A DNA stretch of 64,000 nucleotides from an uncultured Rubripirellula sp. (GTDB taxonomy: Bacteria > Planctomycetota > Planctomycetia > Pirellulales > Pirellulaceae): contig CALJHC010000016.1 in assembly GCA_938075415.1 (NCBI GenBank), forward strand, positions 184,039 through 248,038, read 5' to 3'. Under the pieces are notes generated by a model. The model was not told the DNA's origin. It saw only the letters and a list, made by a program, of their open reading frames with translations, and searched no databases. Position numbers and translations under genes: made by a program. This document shows positions 1 through 9,201 of this stretch, in pieces. Numbering within the stretch: the stretch's first letter is position 1; each line of letters opens with the position of its first letter.

Positions 1-1
1 T

Positions 2-760
2 GTTCTTACCATTGAAGCAGATGGAACCTTGGGTCATCCCATTTGTATTCAAGAAGACAAAGGAAAGATTGGGCCCACTGTCGCAACTAATTCTCCCATG
101 GGCAGTTTTGCTTTCAGCGGACATGATCGCACGCATGCTCACATGATTCAGTCTGATCCGTCCGGCAATCATGTTTTGCATATTGATCTGGCTTTAGACA
201 AGATTTATCTGTGGAAATTTGACCAGTCAAACGGACAGCTTACCCCCGGAGATCAGGAATCGGTTTCGCTTCCCCCGGGTGATGGTCCTCGGCATTTTCA
301 TTTTCACCCTAATGGCCAATGGTTCTATTCGGTGCAGGAGGAAGGATCGACCGTAGCGTTATTCAACTATGATTCGGACAAGGGAACTCTTGATTTTCAG
401 AAATCGTGGTCGACCCTACCGCCTGACTTTGCCGGAAGTAATTTTTGTTCTGAGATTTTGGTTTCAGGAGATGGCAAGTACGTTTACGCGGGTAACCGTT
501 TATACGACACGATTGCAATTTTCTCAGTGGGAGATCGCGGTCACTTGAAGTACCAGGGAGAGGTTTGGACGCGAGGAAATTATCCCCGCAGCTTTCATTT
601 TGATCCCTCCGAAGATTTTCTCTACTGCTGCAATCAGCGTGCTGATAACGTGACCGTCTTCAGGGTGGATCACCAAACAGGTGAGCTAGCTTTTACTGGG
701 CACTACCAACCGGTGGGCAACCCATCCCATATTGTTTTTCGAGAGACCAATCGCCAATAG
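2..760 (+). CDS. Lactonase family beta-propeller protein (6-phosphogluconolactonase-like), 5' partial
   Basis: The frame is open from base 2 to the stop, so the true start lies left of the window; the TTG at 29 is only the first internal start-like codon. The visible 252 residues show propeller-blade repeats typical of the seven-bladed lactonase/YbhE-Pgl fold: repeated G-P-R-H-F-H-F-H-P, G-K-Y-V-Y-A-G-N-R and S-F-H-F-D-P segments, ending with N-P-S-H-I-V-F near the C-terminus. In this family members hydrolyse 6-phosphogluconolactone or similar sugar lactones, but many planctomycete copies are exported and have no known substrate. The missing N-terminus prevents deciding whether this one has a signal peptide. 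The family is fairly certain and the substrate unknown. Confidence 0.85.
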   Translation, partial: VLTIEADGTLGHPICIQEDKGKIGPTVATNSPMGSFAFSGHDRTHAHMIQSDPSGNHVLHIDLALDKIYLWKFDQSNGQLTPGDQESVSLPPGDGPRHFHFHPNGQWFYSVQEEGSTVALFNYDSDKGTLDFQKSWSTLPPDFAGSNFCSEILVSGDGKYVYAGNRLYDTIAIFSVGDRGHLKYQGEVWTRGNYPRSFHFDPSEDFLYCCNQRADNVTVFRVDHQTGELAFTGHYQPVGNPSHIVFRETNRQ

Positions 761-890
761 TGCAAAACCGTTCACGGTGCCGCGTGCGGATCGACACCGG
801 TATTCGACGCGACATTGAGCTGGATTTGGGTGACCCGAGCGGATCAAGGCAATCATGCGTATGAAATTCGCATCATAAGAAGGCAACGAG

Positions 891-964
891 CGACGCGGAC
901 GGGACTCGAACCCGCAACCTCCGGATCGACAGTCCGGGGCTCTAACCAATTGAGCTACCGCGCC
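891..964 (-). tRNA. tRNA-Asp (GTC anticodon)
   Basis: The reverse complement folds as a full cloverleaf. The acceptor stem GGCGCGG pairs with CCGCGTC through one G-T wobble. The D stem is GCTC/GAGC, the anticodon stem CCGGA/TCCGG with loop CTGTCGA, and the T stem GCGGG/CCCGT with loop TTCGAGT. The anticodon in the loop is GTC, giving Asp. The discriminator base is G and CCA is not encoded. No second tRNA is next to it. Confidence 0.96.
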
Positions 965-1830
965 AGGTTGTTTTCGCTACCGAGATGGCGAATTATATCG
1001 GTCCTCCCCTGAATCGCAAGACCGTCCATCTTCCGCAAATCGTTTTGTTGCTGGAAATTTGATAACGATTATAGCGATTGAGGTAATTTCGTCGTCGGAC
1101 GGCCCGTGGGTGTTGCAGAACTTAAGCTTCAGACCGCTTTTTCTTTTCGCCGAGGCGGGTGCGGCATAGATTTTAGTAGGTGGGGCTGGCCAAATTTGGA
1201 TGGCGTGTTCGCGAAATGGCCGGTTCCTGACCCGCATTGAATTTGCGGCTGCAAAATAACAGTGATAGCCAGAGATCTTCGCTTTTTTCAGTGCAAGGGA
1301 TCGACGGTCGATATTTAATCCGGAGAGAAGCCAGTTGTCAGAAATTAGTCACCTTTTTGCGAATGCAGTCGAGGATCTTTTGTCGTTTTCCCATGGGATG
1401 ACAACAACACAGTGGGGAATTGTTTCCCTTTGTGCGGTCACTTTTGGCTTCCTATGTCTCCGAGGCACAGCAATCAACCGCTAGGCTATTTATGGACGCC
1501 GCTTTTTCATTGAGCCTCTTTTACCAAAAGTTTGCATTGTTTTCGTCTCGGTTCCCCTGTCGTACTTGGGCTGCTCTGGCACCCCTCTTTTCCTGCTGTT
1601 CTGGATAATCTGGGTGCACAACCACGTAATGCTTGTCGATCGAAGATTGACGTCCCATTGAAGTCGAAACCCATTTGCTGGCCATCTCAGCCAAAATCGA
1701 CGGATAATCTGAGATGCTCAGAGAAGTACGAAAGCTTTTCCGAGGCTTTCTTGATCGCTATCATGGCAGCATGCATGCTCACGGTGGGTTTTGATTGCAG
1801 CAAGTAGAGCTCAGTGAACGGAGTTGTTTG
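965..1830. other. Long non-coding stretch
   Basis: About 870 bases lie between the tRNA-Asp and the next credible gene. Open frames occur on both strands, but their translations (rich in Pro, Arg, Ser and Cys, with no domain signature) look like chance frames. I see no tRNA, clear terminator or repeat here. The last bases contain GGAG at 1820-1823, the likely ribosome-binding site of the next gene. Confidence 0.5.
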
Positions 1831-2157
1831 ATGCCACTTTTTGAAATTGAAACAGATTCGCACATCATCATCACTTGGGCGGAAGATGAGGATGCGGCGC
1901 GATCTGTGGTTGTTGATGCCTATCCAACCGACGAAATTGCTCGCTTAACCAAGCGTCCTAGAGATACTTGGGTGATCAGTAAAGGAGCTTTGGGGCTAAC
2001 CAAAACTGAACTTGATCCCTGCACGGTCGCGCGTGAATGTTTGAATCGTTCCGCTGGTGACAAGGTCAATGCCATTCGCTTGTATCGTAATGAAACGGGC
2101 AGTGATTTAGAGCAGGCCCGTAAGGTGATCGAATCGAACATGGTGATGGGTTGGTAA
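1831..2157 (+). CDS. Small protein with a ribosomal L7/L12 C-terminal-like segment
   Basis: I start this 108-residue protein at the ATG at 1831, which has GGAG 7 bases upstream and gives the clean N-terminus M-P-L-F-E-I-E-T; a longer frame opens at 1795 without such a site. The C-terminal 30 residues (K-V-N-A-I-R-L-Y-R then L-E-Q-A-R-K-V-I-E) resemble the C-terminal fold of ribosomal protein L7/L12, where K-V-x-V-I-K and L-K-E-A-K-x-L-V-E recur. Small proteins with this segment are known in several phyla and are thought to mediate protein contacts. No catalytic motif is visible. The stop overlaps the TTG start of the downstream lipoprotein gene, which suggests one transcript. The function is unknown. 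Confidence 0.75.
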   Translation: MPLFEIETDSHIIITWAEDEDAARSVVVDAYPTDEIARLTKRPRDTWVISKGALGLTKTELDPCTVARECLNRSAGDKVNAIRLYRNETGSDLEQARKVIESNMVMGW

Positions 2158-4595
2158 AAAAAACAGTTCGATCAGGATGGTCGCATGCCGGTGTTGAGTC
2201 ATCTAGTTATCGAGTGGGTAACTTGGCGTGGTTCACCATGCTGTTCTGCCTCCCGCTACTGGTTGGCTGCGAGGGTTGTCGCACCGGAGAACAGCAAGCC
2301 AAGAAAGATGAGGCAGTGCCGATTGATGCATTCGTCTCACGTCCAATGCGATCGTTTCCCTCTGATGAAACGCAAGAATTTGTGGTGAAGCCAAATCACT
2401 GGACCACTGCACAGCAATCGCTCAAAAGTCAGCAATTTGATGCGCGTGGTGAGCTGACTGCAATTGCTCGCTCTCAGATATCTGGTGTAGCAAGTCGCCC
2501 ATTAGTCAGTTCTGATCAAGTCACACGGCGGCCGATTGTTTTGCCGCAAGGTCAGTGGAGACGTTTTGACTTTCGAACATTGCCCGCGGTGACCGGTGAC
2601 TCAAATGGGCAGAGCAGCGTGCTGGAGAATGTCGTTTCAATTTCCGGCAAGCAAGTCGACCTTCCAAATTTGAGAAAGGTCACTAAGTGGCGCAGAATCT
2701 TGGAGCCGCAGGAGTACTTTTTCGTCATTCTCACAAATCGGCCGGAGCGTTTCGCGAGGTTGCAAGCTGCTAATTGGGTTCGTCATACGACCGAAGATTT
2801 TCAAACCGTTCAGTCCCAAGGCAATTACCGCATCATTTTGCCATCGGCTTCAAATGGCATCATTGCTCTACCCCAGACGATGTTGGATTGGACCGGCACA
2901 GCAGTCTTGCTTTGGGATAATTTCTCTGCTGATTCCTTGACCCTCGCTCAACAGAACGCCATTGCGGATTGGGTGCGATTCGGAGGTCAAATCATTATCA
3001 ATGGAACTGTGGCAAGTGAATCAATCGGCTATTCGGCGTTGGCTGATCTCTTGCCAATGCACTCGAAAGGAAACGTGGAATTGGATACGAAGCGAGCCGC
3101 CGACTTGCTGAAGGCGTGGAATGTTAGCGGGGATCAATCTTTGGAAAAACAGGTCGCTGTCTTGAATGCTCAATCACGTCTCTCATTTTCTGGACCACTC
3201 GCCAGCAATGCTGAATCAATCTCACAAACGGGTCAGCTCATCAATACTCTCGCAGTTGGGCGTGGGAGGGTTGTGCAGACGCGTTTTGATCTAACGAGTG
3301 ACTGGATTACGGGGTGGGATTCTTACGATAGTTTTATGAACGGAGTTGTGTTGAATCGTCCTCGGCGACAATTTCGCGAAATAAATGTGGTTCCGCTGGA
3401 TGAGAAAACCATCGAACAGTTTTATCCTGATTTTGGAAATCCGCTGTCTGATGCAGGTTTTAATACCAATCTTCGGATTAGCTCTCGAGATGCTTTGCTA
3501 TTTGTTGCAGATGATGGCGAGCGGTACAGCACCAGGACACCAAGTCGTTATGACTCGACAACAGCAGTCGACTCGGTTGGTGGAATTGCGAGTTGGCTTG
3601 ATAATAGCGATGTGGTTCTTCTGAGTCGTGAAATCTTGAAAAAAGAATCTGGGATCGAGGTTCCAAAAGCATCGCTGGTGACTTGGATGCTGGGTATTTA
3701 CCTGCTTATCTTGATACCTGGCAATTACATGGTTTTTCGAATCATGGGCCGACTTGAACTTGCTTGGATAGCAATTCCGTTGATTGCTGCAATTGGTGCC
3801 ATCGTAGTGGCTCGATTATCTCGGTTGGACATCGGCTTTGCTCGAAGTCAAACTGAGCTATCCCTTCTTGAGGTTCATTCTGGTTATTCTCGAGGTCATC
3901 TGACGAGATTTGTCTCGGTTTATAATTCGCTGTCTGATCAGTACGAAATTAATTTCGACACTCCCGACGCAGTTGCTCGACCTATGTTGGAAGTGGATCA
4001 GGACAATACTGCTGAACCTCCGGTTTTTGAACTAGGACGAAACGAAGGTCCCACACTTGCGGAGTACCCGATTCGCAGTAACCAAAGTCGAATGTTTCGC
4101 GCAGAACAGGTTGTGGATCTTGGTGGCAGTTTCCAGTTCTCGAAAGAGGATGAGATTTCTAACCAAAGTAACATTGATTTGAATGATGTATTCATCCTTC
4201 ATCGCGAAACAAGCGGAAATATACGCGTTGCGTTCCTTGGTGAACTCGGAGGTGGAGTCACTTCGAAGGTGAGATTTCAAGAAAACACGGACTATCGAAT
4301 CTCTGATGAATTGCCGATGCAAACATCAAGATTAATGCAAATGTTGGCGTCCAAAGACGCTTTACCTCCGGGTTCCATTCGGCTTATTGGTAGGCACGAT
4401 GCATTAATGGATGGAATGATTCTGAATCCTGAACCACAGCAGAAAACCGGTCAAACGGTTGTGCTAGCTCATTTGATTTATCCTAAATGGCCAGCCCCCA
4501 AGTCCGACCTTAATCTTCCCAGTTCACTGCGAAAGGTATTGGGAAAAGAGGATACTGAGAATGATAACCAACCAGAGGCGTTGATCGAACAATGA
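2151..4595 (+). CDS. Large membrane lipoprotein-like protein, partner of the downstream ABC ATPase
   Basis: The 814-residue product opens with a long leader that has basic residues, a hydrophobic stretch and a lipobox-like L-L-V-G-C-E at about residues 36-41, so export and lipid anchoring are likely. The TTG at 2151 overlaps the previous stop; an ATG at 2238 is an alternative start that begins inside the hydrophobic stretch. Residues of roughly 180-430 look like a class I glutamine-amidotransferase-like alpha/beta region (I-A-D-W-V-R-F-G-G-Q-I-I-I-N-G). Two membrane helices lie at about 509-557, followed by a 250-residue beta-rich tail. The gene overlaps the ABC ATPase start by ATGA. This arrangement recalls the GldG-type subunit of gliding/ABC-2 type exporters, but that is inference; no separate permease is present. 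Confidence 0.75.
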   Translation: MVKKTVRSGWSHAGVESSSYRVGNLAWFTMLFCLPLLVGCEGCRTGEQQAKKDEAVPIDAFVSRPMRSFPSDETQEFVVKPNHWTTAQQSLKSQQFDARGELTAIARSQISGVASRPLVSSDQVTRRPIVLPQGQWRRFDFRTLPAVTGDSNGQSSVLENVVSISGKQVDLPNLRKVTKWRRILEPQEYFFVILTNRPERFARLQAANWVRHTTEDFQTVQSQGNYRIILPSASNGIIALPQTMLDWTGTAVLLWDNFSADSLTLAQQNAIADWVRFGGQIIINGTVASESIGYSALADLLPMHSKGNVELDTKRAADLLKAWNVSGDQSLEKQVAVLNAQSRLSFSGPLASNAESISQTGQLINTLAVGRGRVVQTRFDLTSDWITGWDSYDSFMNGVVLNRPRRQFREINVVPLDEKTIEQFYPDFGNPLSDAGFNTNLRISSRDALLFVADDGERYSTRTPSRYDSTTAVDSVGGIASWLDNSDVVLLSREILKKESGIEVPKASLVTWMLGIYLLILIPGNYMVFRIMGRLELAWIAIPLIAAIGAIVVARLSRLDIGFARSQTELSLLEVHSGYSRGHLTRFVSVYNSLSDQYEINFDTPDAVARPMLEVDQDNTAEPPVFELGRNEGPTLAEYPIRSNQSRMFRAEQVVDLGGSFQFSKEDEISNQSNIDLNDVFILHRETSGNIRVAFLGELGGGVTSKVRFQENTDYRISDELPMQTSRLMQMLASKDALPPGSIRLIGRHDALMDGMILNPEPQQKTGQTVVLAHLIYPKWPAPKSDLNLPSSLRKVLGKEDTENDNQPEALIEQ

Positions 4596-5518
4596 TCGAA
4601 CTAAAAGGTTTCGGCAAGGATTACGGAGACTTTACCGCTGTCGATAGCATCGATTTGAAAATCGCGGCGGGAGAAACATTCGGTTTCATCGGACCCAACG
4701 GTGCCGGAAAAAGTACAACGATTCGATTTCTCGCCACACTGTTGCGTGCAAGTCGTGGAAGTGGCGAAGTCGCTGGTTGTGATGTGATGTCGGACCCTGT
4801 GGGTGTGCGGCAGGTTATCGGCTACATGCCCGATCACTTTGGGGTCTACGATGGGATGCGTGTTTGGGAGTTTCTTGATTTCTTTGCCGTCGCCTATCGA
4901 ATTGGTAAGACGCAACGCAAGCAAATTATTTCCGATGTTCTGGAACTTCTGGACTTAAGCCATAAGAAAAATGACTTTGTCAACGGTCTTTCAAGGGGTA
5001 TGAAGCAACGTTTGTGCCTGGCAAAAACGTTGGTGCATGATCCACCCGTTTTGATACTTGACGAGCCGGCAAGCGGTCTTGATCCGAGAGCGAGAGTCGA
5101 AGTCAAGGCTTTGTTGAGAGAGCTTCGTCGAATGGGTAAGACGATCTTGATTAGCAGTCATATTCTGACTGAACTGGCGGATTGTTGCACATCAATCGGC
5201 ATCATTGAGCGGGGTCAGTTGCTAACCCACGGATCAATCGACGAAGTTTACAAAAAGGTCCGTAGGAATCGAGTTGTGCAAATTCAGTTTCTCTCTAACC
5301 AAGATGAAGGGGTATCTTTTTTGAGGAGTTGTCCCGAACTGCGAAATTTGGAAATCGAATCACATCAGGTGACTGCTGAATTTGAGATGAAAGATGAACA
5401 AATTGCGAGTTTGTTGGAGCAGATGATCGAACAAAAAATACGACTCAAATCTTTCCATGATCGCGATCCAACGCTGGAAGACGTCTTCATGGCTGTGACT
5501 CAGGGTGTTGTTAACTAG
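4592..5518 (+). CDS. ABC transporter ATP-binding protein
   Basis: This is a 308-residue ABC ATPase. The Walker A motif G-P-N-G-A-G-K-S-T lies at about residues 34-42, the signature L-S-R-G-M-K-Q-R near 135, Walker B V-L-I-L-D-E-P near 155 with D-loop S-G-L-D-P, and the switch H in S-S-H-I-L. A C-terminal extension of about 80 residues is typical of ABC-2 type (drug, polysaccharide or GldA-like) ATPases. Its start overlaps the stop of the upstream membrane protein by four bases, indicating translational coupling and a shared complex. The substrate cannot be read from the sequence. No integral permease gene follows; the next gene is convergent. Confidence 0.95.
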   Translation: MIELKGFGKDYGDFTAVDSIDLKIAAGETFGFIGPNGAGKSTTIRFLATLLRASRGSGEVAGCDVMSDPVGVRQVIGYMPDHFGVYDGMRVWEFLDFFAVAYRIGKTQRKQIISDVLELLDLSHKKNDFVNGLSRGMKQRLCLAKTLVHDPPVLILDEPASGLDPRARVEVKALLRELRRMGKTILISSHILTELADCCTSIGIIERGQLLTHGSIDEVYKKVRRNRVVQIQFLSNQDEGVSFLRSCPELRNLEIESHQVTAEFEMKDEQIASLLEQMIEQKIRLKSFHDRDPTLEDVFMAVTQGVVN

Positions 5519-5567
5519 AGCCTGACTCAAGATTCAACTTCCCGTCCGTTTTCGTTTTCAATCGATC

Positions 5568-5589
5568 AGCTATGCCCTGCCGGGTAGCT
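5568..5589. terminator. Hairpin between convergent genes (possible bidirectional terminator)
   Basis: AGCTA at 5568-5572 pairs with TAGCT at 5585-5589 and CCC with GGG inside, with a two-base bulge and a four-base loop. It sits between the stops of the ABC ATPase gene and miaA. There is no T tract, so intrinsic termination is doubtful. Confidence 0.3.
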
Positions 5590-5605
5590 AGCCGTCGGTA
5601 CCACA

Positions 5606-6589
5606 TTATTTGGTAATCATCTTCGTCAGTTGGCCAACAACGTCCTCGGCATCGAAGTTGTCTTGCATGGTGATGCGTCGGATTTCCTGAAAAGAACGAA
5701 ACCAGGTTTCCTGTCTTCGAGCCAGCTGACGAGTATGAGCTGCTACCTCCTCGATCATCTGCTCTTTAGGTTTTGCCTCTCTCAACCCTTCAATGATCTC
5801 CCGATAGCCAACAGCCTGAGATGCCGTTCGCGAAAGACGACCGAATTGGGAGATGAGTTCTCTCACTTCCTCGATGAGACCAAGCGAGAACATGCTCTCC
5901 ACTCGCCGGTTAATGCGTCGGTGCAGTTCTTCACGGTCCCAAGCCAATGAGAAAACATTGCATTCGGATGCATCGAGTGTGTATTCGAATTGCGTTTGTT
6001 GGTGACTGATCGGGGTTCCCGAAACTTTGGCCACCTCCAGTGCGCGGATCATACGGCGAGTATCTGATTTCGCTATTCGGTGCGCAGCCAATGGATCAAC
6101 TTGCTCGAGGCGGGTCCATAAGGCATCGACACCATGGATGGCTAGGTCTGCTTCGACCTTGCCTCGGAAATCCCAGTCGGCTGAGGGGCCGGGACTGAAT
6201 CCTCTAAGTACACCTTTGAGAAACATTGGCGTACCACCGACGAAGATGGGAACGCACCCACGATCAAGGATTTCTCGCACTTTGTTGTGGGCTGCGTCCA
6301 GATAACAGACAACGCTGAATTCGTCTGTTGGATCCACAAGATCAATGAGATGGTGTGAAATGCGATCACGATCCAGTGGACTCGGTTTCGCCGTGCCGAT
6401 ATCCATGCCGCGATAGACCGCAATGGAATCAAGGGAGATAATTTCTCCCCCGATACGCTCCGCTAAAGAAATCGCAACTTCTGATTTCCCGGATGCGGTT
6501 GGGCCAGTGAGAACGATGACTTGCTCAATAAGAGCTGGATAGGCGGTTCCACCCTTCCCTTCTGATTGTTCATCGCTGGTTTTGTTCAT
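5606..6589 (-). CDS. miaA: tRNA dimethylallyltransferase MiaA
   Basis: The 327-residue product matches MiaA throughout. The P-loop is G-P-T-A-S-G-K-S at about residues 29-36, followed by L-D-S-I-A-V-Y-R-G-M-D-I-G-T-A-K-P, the conserved H-H-L-I-D segment, G-G-T-P-M-F-L-K-G and, near the C-terminus, the substrate-binding T-R-Q-L-A-R-R-Q. The enzyme transfers a dimethylallyl group to N6 of A37 in tRNAs reading UNN codons, in the cytoplasm. The L-D-S-I here replaces the more usual D-S-x-Q, a substitution at the position of the tRNA-contacting Gln. Length is normal. It probably stands as its own unit, with 155 bases to the next gene downstream in coordinate order. Confidence 0.96.
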   Translation of the reverse strand: MNKTSDEQSEGKGGTAYPALIEQVIVLTGPTASGKSEVAISLAERIGGEIISLDSIAVYRGMDIGTAKPSPLDRDRISHHLIDLVDPTDEFSVVCYLDAAHNKVREILDRGCVPIFVGGTPMFLKGVLRGFSPGPSADWDFRGKVEADLAIHGVDALWTRLEQVDPLAAHRIAKSDTRRMIRALEVAKVSGTPISHQQTQFEYTLDASECNVFSLAWDREELHRRINRRVESMFSLGLIEEVRELISQFGRLSRTASQAVGYREIIEGLREAKPKEQMIEEVAAHTRQLARRQETWFRSFQEIRRITMQDNFDAEDVVGQLTKMITK

Positions 6590-6744
6590 ACGGTGTTTGA
6601 TTTAGCACGATTGAATGGTTTCAGGTGCAAATCATAGCAAAGTAGGTGAAAACAGATAGGACCGCCGGTCGATGTTCCTATCGTGTTGACGATGCGGTTA
6701 GCCTGCTTCGGATCCTTATTTTAATGGAAGTGAAGCGGGACTCC

Positions 6745-7584
6745 TTAACCCACAGCTGGATCCGCGAGTGCGTAGATCTTCTGCGGGTCTTGAATAGTCA
6801 AGCTGCGACCAAGGTGCATGCGAGTGAGGTTGCGTATGGGTTGAAATCCCAAGTGATCCGCTAGCTCCACGGCGTCGAGATTTTCATCAAGCACATCCCA
6901 AAAAAGATCAGTCTCAGATTGACTGACTAATCGTCGGACAAGGGTGCGACCAATCGGTGCCTCTTCCGCGACCACAGGACCCAGGTAGTCAGAGACCCTT
7001 CCCGTTCGGCGCATGCCAAATCCGCCATGCATACTTTCAAAATGGCTGCCGGCTCTCAAAGAGCCAAGGAACTGTGTGCGGTCACAACCAAAAGCCGATT
7101 CATCAAGCGGTTGAATGCAACCAATTTCCTGTGCTGATTGAAGACTTACCGGCTGCAACTCAGAGCTTTGGTCTGAAACCGTGGGCTGACGTTTTAAGTA
7201 CCATCGACGCAAGGTGTACTCATCCACAAAGCCAAGTTTGGAATAGAGCGAATGACCCAGTGGCGTAGCGTCGAGTTTCACACACGCAATGGACTTTTTC
7301 TCAAGGTATCGCAATGCAGTTTTTAGCAATTTGGTCCCGACACCTTGTTTTTGGTAATCGGTGTGTACAAGCATCATCCCCACCCAAGCTAGTTTTGAAC
7401 CATAACAAGTGGTTGTTACCGTTCCAATCAGCTGATCCCTCTGAAAGGCAGCAAAACATCCTGCAGGTTCATGCTGAATGAAACGGGCCCAGTCATCTAC
7501 AGTTTGGTTCCAGCCCGCGGATTGTGAGAGTCGCAAACCTAGCGATAGGTCGCCAAGAGAAAGGTTGCGAATTGAATAGTTCAT
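6745..7584 (-). CDS. Two-domain GNAT N-acetyltransferase (YitH-like)
   Basis: This is a GNAT protein of 279 residues starting at the ATG at 7584; the frame extends to a TTG at 7602. The N-terminal domain (about 1-130) carries the acetyl-CoA motif with V-H-T-D-Y-Q-K-Q-G-V-G-T-K-L-L and the L-G-F turn near residue 115. A second domain of about 130 residues follows and resembles the C-terminal acetyltransferase-like module of YitH-type proteins. The start W-N-Q-T-V-D-D-W-x-R-F is typical of that subfamily. The acceptor is unknown. It is downstream of the Nramp-like gene on the same strand, 217 bases away, so co-transcription is possible but not shown. Confidence 0.88.
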   Translation of the reverse strand: MNYSIRNLSLGDLSLGLRLSQSAGWNQTVDDWARFIQHEPAGCFAAFQRDQLIGTVTTTCYGSKLAWVGMMLVHTDYQKQGVGTKLLKTALRYLEKKSIACVKLDATPLGHSLYSKLGFVDEYTLRRWYLKRQPTVSDQSSELQPVSLQSAQEIGCIQPLDESAFGCDRTQFLGSLRAGSHFESMHGGFGMRRTGRVSDYLGPVVAEEAPIGRTLVRRLVSQSETDLFWDVLDENLDAVELADHLGFQPIRNLTRMHLGRSLTIQDPQKIYALADPAVG

Positions 7585-7800
7585 GACAGGTAAACGAAAC
7601 AACGCAGGATTTTGAAATGACTGAAATTTGCTGTTCTTCGCTTGTTCGGAAAGACAGCAGATGTTCGGCTACTTGGAAATCATCTCGTTACTAAAATCAT
7701 TTCAGCCTCCAACTCATCAAGTTGCATGATCTCATTGGGATCTGGTTGTAGCTTGTACGCTGATCTTTCTGGACTAGAAACAGTGCAAACCCAATCACTC

Positions 7801-9201
7801 TCACACCAAGTCCCGACCAACCGCCAGCATCCCAAGAAATTTTGCGTTCGGCTGCAATGCCTTTGACATGGAGCAACTTTCGTGCGTCAGCACGTATTGT
7901 TGGTGTTTCATATCCTCGTCAAAAATCACCGAAGCGTTACGATAATCGTTCAATTTTTTTGGCAGTGTGACAAAAGCGGTTCGGGCCGCCATGGCCAGTA
8001 ATAAAATGAATCCCAGAAGTGCGAGCAGCTTAATCTGTTTGCTTGCTGCATGCTCGCCCAGTATTTCCCGATTGCTCGACAGCCAAAGTAGAACTCCCGC
8101 CACGAGCGGAGATCCGACGACCGTTACGGCTTGAGCCGCGATAATGGTTGGAGTTGGGTCGAGCTTCAAGACCATCGCGGCCAGTGCAACCAGCATTCCA
8201 CTTAAAAGCGCAAGGGTTGTGAGAATCCTCGGCCAACGGTCGGATGCGGAGCTGCCAAGTCCAAGTCCATCGGACAAAATAAATCCGCCGATCATCGAGT
8301 TAACCAGAAATGACGAATAAGCTGCTGAGAACAAACCCAAACAGAAGATGGCTTTTCCCGTTGCACCAAATGTCGGTTCAAGAGCTTTTGCGATGGCGAT
8401 GGGGTTGGCTAAGTTGACAGTTTGGCCCGTATGCAACCCAGCTGCGGCCGTTGCCATCAGCATGATGGTAATCACCGCCATCACGATTGATCCCACCCTC
8501 GCGTCAACGGCACCTAACCGAACGTCTTCGATCGTCCAGCCTTTTTGCCGCACGAGGTAGGTTTGGAAAAAAGCTGCCGTAACGACAAAGGTTGTTCCGA
8601 CCAAACCAAGAACATTAATGTCGAGAGTGTCAGGCCGGGGAACGATACCTTTGATGACTTCACCCGGATCAGGGGAAAGGGTCCAGAGATTGACCGCAAA
8701 GCAAAGTAGCATGATCGCAACAAACACCATCATTAAACGCTCAACCACCTGATAGAGATTGCGAAAGGCAAACAAGAAAGAGATGGCGACACCATTAAAT
8801 AGAATGATCAATGCCGCGACGATAAGCGTTGAGTCTTCACCGAAGACTTCAGGATCAATGAAGTTTTCGAAGACAGCGGCGATGCCGACATTGTTACCGG
8901 ACTGAAATGCAGCTGAGATGAAAAACACGCAACAGCCCACGATGATGGCGAGTGGCTTTCCTGATTTTTGGCGAATCAGATCACCGGGAGATCCAGAGCC
9001 AACCGCACCTAAACGGCCCGCTAAGGTCATAAAGGTCATCTGAAAGAACACAGCGGCGATGACGATCCAAATCATTGAGTAACCGTGATTCGCACCAACG
9101 GTAGAGCTAGTCATGATGCTGCCTGGACCGATCACAACGCAGGCGGTTATTAATCCCGGTCCAATGCGTCGATACCAGGGAGCGTGATGGGGTAGGTTCA
9201 T
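7801..9201 (-). CDS. Nramp-superfamily (divalent-metal type) membrane transporter, divergent motifs
   Basis: The 466-residue protein has about eleven hydrophobic segments and the Nramp-type opening W-Y-R-R-I-G-P-G-L-I-T-A. In true Nramp Mn/Fe transporters, helix 1 carries D-P-G-N and helix 6 carries M-P-H, which together bind the metal. Here the helix-1 motif reads G-P-G-S (residues 25-28) and the helix-6 position reads F-F-Q-T-Y-L, so the canonical Mn/Fe site is absent. The likely roles are transport of another cation (as in Nramp-related Mg or Al transporters) or of another substrate. The fold assignment is confident and the metal is not. About 540 non-coding bases lie upstream. Confidence 0.85.
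   Translation of the reverse strand: MNLPHHAPWYRRIGPGLITACVVIGPGSIMTSSTVGANHGYSMIWIVIAAVFFQMTFMTLAGRLGAVGSGSPGDLIRQKSGKPLAIIVGCCVFFISAAFQSGNNVGIAAVFENFIDPEVFGEDSTLIVAALIILFNGVAISFLFAFRNLYQVVERLMMVFVAIMLLCFAVNLWTLSPDPGEVIKGIVPRPDTLDINVLGLVGTTFVVTAAFFQTYLVRQKGWTIEDVRLGAVDARVGSIVMAVITIMLMATAAAGLHTGQTVNLANPIAIAKALEPTFGATGKAIFCLGLFSAAYSSFLVNSMIGGFILSDGLGLGSSASDRWPRILTTLALLSGMLVALAAMVLKLDPTPTIIAAQAVTVVGSPLVAGVLLWLSSNREILGEHAASKQIKLLALLGFILLLAMAARTAFVTLPKKLNDYRNASVIFDEDMKHQQYVLTHESCSMSKALQPNAKFLGMLAVGRDLV

Noticed and set aside
1532..1807. Open frame in the gap after tRNA-Asp
   Set aside because: Composition is rich in Pro, Ser and Cys with no pattern; no start signal.
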